Source: an uncultured Lachnospiraceae bacterium (GTDB taxonomy: Bacteria > Bacillota > Clostridia > Lachnospirales > Lachnospiraceae). Taken from it: 64,000 nucleotides of DNA. Shown here one piece after another: positions 63,378 to 64,000 of the stretch. The notes beneath the pieces are model-generated. The model did not search any database. It was not told the DNA's origin and saw only the letters and a program-made list of their open reading frames with translations. The stretch is from contig CAJUQY010000003.1 of NCBI GenBank assembly GCA_910588815.1, positions 48,055 through 112,054 on the forward strand. The letters are read 5' to 3'. A program made the translations under genes and the position numbers. Numbering within the stretch: the first letter of the stretch is position 1; every line of letters starts with the position of its first letter.

Positions 63378-63406
63378 ATAATACCACCGAAGAAGCTGAC
63401 TGTCAA
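63378..63406 (-). promoter_or_regulatory. Promoter of the SPFH-ABC-RHH-DUF1648 operon
   Basis: -35 TTGACA (63401-63406), exact 17-bp spacer, -10 TATTAT (63378-63383). It lies about 70 nt before the chosen SPFH start and argues against the longer reading frame. Confidence 0.8.
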
Positions 63407-63460
63407 CAAAAAAATCAGGATTTCGTACCCTTCACATATCGTAGCGTCTGCCTTCTTACA

Positions 63461-63537
63461 TGAAATATGCTCTAAATGAGTTCTTCACCGACCATGAGAA
63501 AATCTCGTGGTTAAGAAGTCATTTAGAGCATATTTCA
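63461..63537. repeat. Large perfect palindrome
   Basis: TGAAATATGCTCTAAATGA (63461-63479) and its exact reverse complement (63519-63537) flank 39 nt that can pair further (CCATGAGA with TCTCGTGG). The 77-nt fold-back resembles a small MITE-like element or a decayed element end. It lies just upstream of the SPFH promoter. Confidence 0.7.
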
Positions 63538-63709
63538 CCTGCTGCAGGATATTTACAGTACAATCTACATCAGCAGCCCTGCAGAAGACATCATCCGTGA
63601 TGCAGAGGCAGAACTGGATGAAAAAGAGAAACACAGAAAAAATAAAATGAAATATCAAGATTGGATTCCAAAGCAATACAGGATACCTTTATTCCACGGA
63701 AAAGTGTAA
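63533..63709 (+). pseudogene. Decayed plus-strand coding remnant
   Basis: After a stop, one frame reads FHLLQDIYSTIYISSPAEDI, later DEKEKHRKNKMKYQDWIPKQ and YRIPLFHGKV with its stop inside the terminator. A second frame from an ATG inside the palindrome gives a 47-residue peptide that ends early. Neither is recognised; a broken gene whose terminator survives is the simplest reading. Confidence 0.3.
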
Positions 63710-63732
63710 AGGTATCCTGTATCGTTCTTTTT
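63676..63732 (+). terminator. Strong plus-strand rho-independent terminator
   Basis: ATACAGGATACCTTTA (63676-63691) pairs perfectly with TAAAGGTATCCTGTAT (63707-63722), loop 15 nt, followed by CGTTCTTTTTCTT. It has no intact gene in front of it. Confidence 0.75.
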
Positions 63733-63908
63733 CTTAAGTTAATGACATTGTGAAAAATCAAGATTCTTTAGAACTTCCCGGCCTTGGCCGCTTCCTCAAT
63801 GGAAACTGTCATCCTTGATTTTATAGGGTTTTAAGGGCTATTTGTGTGCTACTTGTGTGTAACGCACCTAAATTTTTATCAATTTTTGAACACTTACAGA
63901 CACTTTCT
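63733..63908. other. Non-coding stretch, no gene seen
   Basis: AT-rich, stops in all frames. A 14-codon minus-strand frame (MTVSIEEAAKAGKF) has AAGG touching its ATG, too close for a good ribosome site. GTGTGCTACTTGTGTGTAAC at 63843-63862 holds short direct repeats, but no integrase or attachment site could be supported. Confidence 0.4.
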
Positions 63909-64000
63909 TTAATCCCACGTTAATTTGTATTCCAACACATGGCTCAACAATTTTCTTGGTTCAACATTAAACTGCTTTGCTAATTTCTGTATTCTCTCAT
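63909..64000 (-). CDS. C-terminal fragment of a gene continuing past the right edge
   Basis: 30 codons are open to the edge, ending ERIQKLAKQFNVEPRKL, LSHVLEYKLTWD and TAA at 63909-63911. The amphipathic, basic helix resembles the end of a small DNA-binding or plasmid-type protein, but it is too short to name. Confidence 0.35.
   Translation of the reverse strand, partial: ERIQKLAKQFNVEPRKLLSHVLEYKLTWD

Noticed and set aside
63843..63862. Possible integrase attachment site with GTGTG repeats
   Set aside because: No integrase gene or second copy in the window.

Overview
The window is chromosomal DNA of a low-to-moderate GC Gram-positive anaerobe, most probably a Lachnospiraceae-type member of the Clostridia. 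The evidence is strong GGAGG-type ribosome binding sites, secreted proteins built from ChW (clostridial hydrophobic, conserved Trp) repeats, a CdaA/CdaR c-di-AMP locus and sigma-A promoters with 17-bp spacers. No tRNA, rRNA, CRISPR array or intact insertion sequence was seen.

Region 1 (1-42.2 kb, all minus strand) is a very large cell-surface polysaccharide locus. From the upstream end (right) it holds UDP-galactopyranose mutase, a Wzx-like flippase, GT2 transferases with a DUF2304 partner, two DUF2142 and one YfhO multi-pass putative GT-C proteins, an O-acylation set (OafA-like, MBOAT, DHHW/AlgX-like), a GT2, an SDR epimerase/dehydratase, two RgpF-type rhamnan synthesis proteins, a GT2, an LPG-synthase-type membrane protein, a GT4-like transferase and UDP-glucose dehydrogenase. 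A second export unit follows: RmlC, Wzm and Wzt with a C-terminal domain, a methyltransferase, and a kinase-like protein with a coiled coil. The last two look like a split version of the WbdD chain terminator of E. coli O8/O9. Embedded in and after the sugar genes are four secreted proteins carrying 27 ChW repeats in nine triplets, each protein with a different catalytic domain (CHAP, transglutaminase-like, L,D-transpeptidase, GH25). A GH78 alpha-L-rhamnosidase runs off the left edge.

Region 2 (42.3-49.8 kb) holds leuA with a long structured leader, a membrane-anchored amidase, a divergent two-component system (plus strand), and a Wzy-like polymerase gene whose 3' end overlaps the kinase gene tail to tail.

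Region 3 (49.5-53.7 kb) is the probable operon that ends with that polymerase: two small-to-medium membrane proteins of unknown function, cdaA, cdaR, HPr, then the polymerase.

Region 4 (53.8-64 kb) has divergent pgcA and glgX, a MerR/GyrI-like regulator with a 19-bp-spacer promoter, and a five-gene operon (SPFH protein, ABC ATPase, ABC permease, Arc-type RHH protein, DUF1648 protein). The right end carries decayed coding remnants, a long palindrome, a strong terminator and a fragment of one more minus-strand gene.

How the genes may work together (inference): pgcA, ugd, glf, rmlC and the SDR supply nucleotide sugars. GT2/GT4/RgpF proteins build a rhamnose-rich polymer that is capped by the methyltransferase/kinase pair and exported by Wzm/Wzt. 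GT-C-type proteins and acyltransferases decorate glycans outside the membrane. The ChW proteins may bind that polymer while remodelling peptidoglycan.
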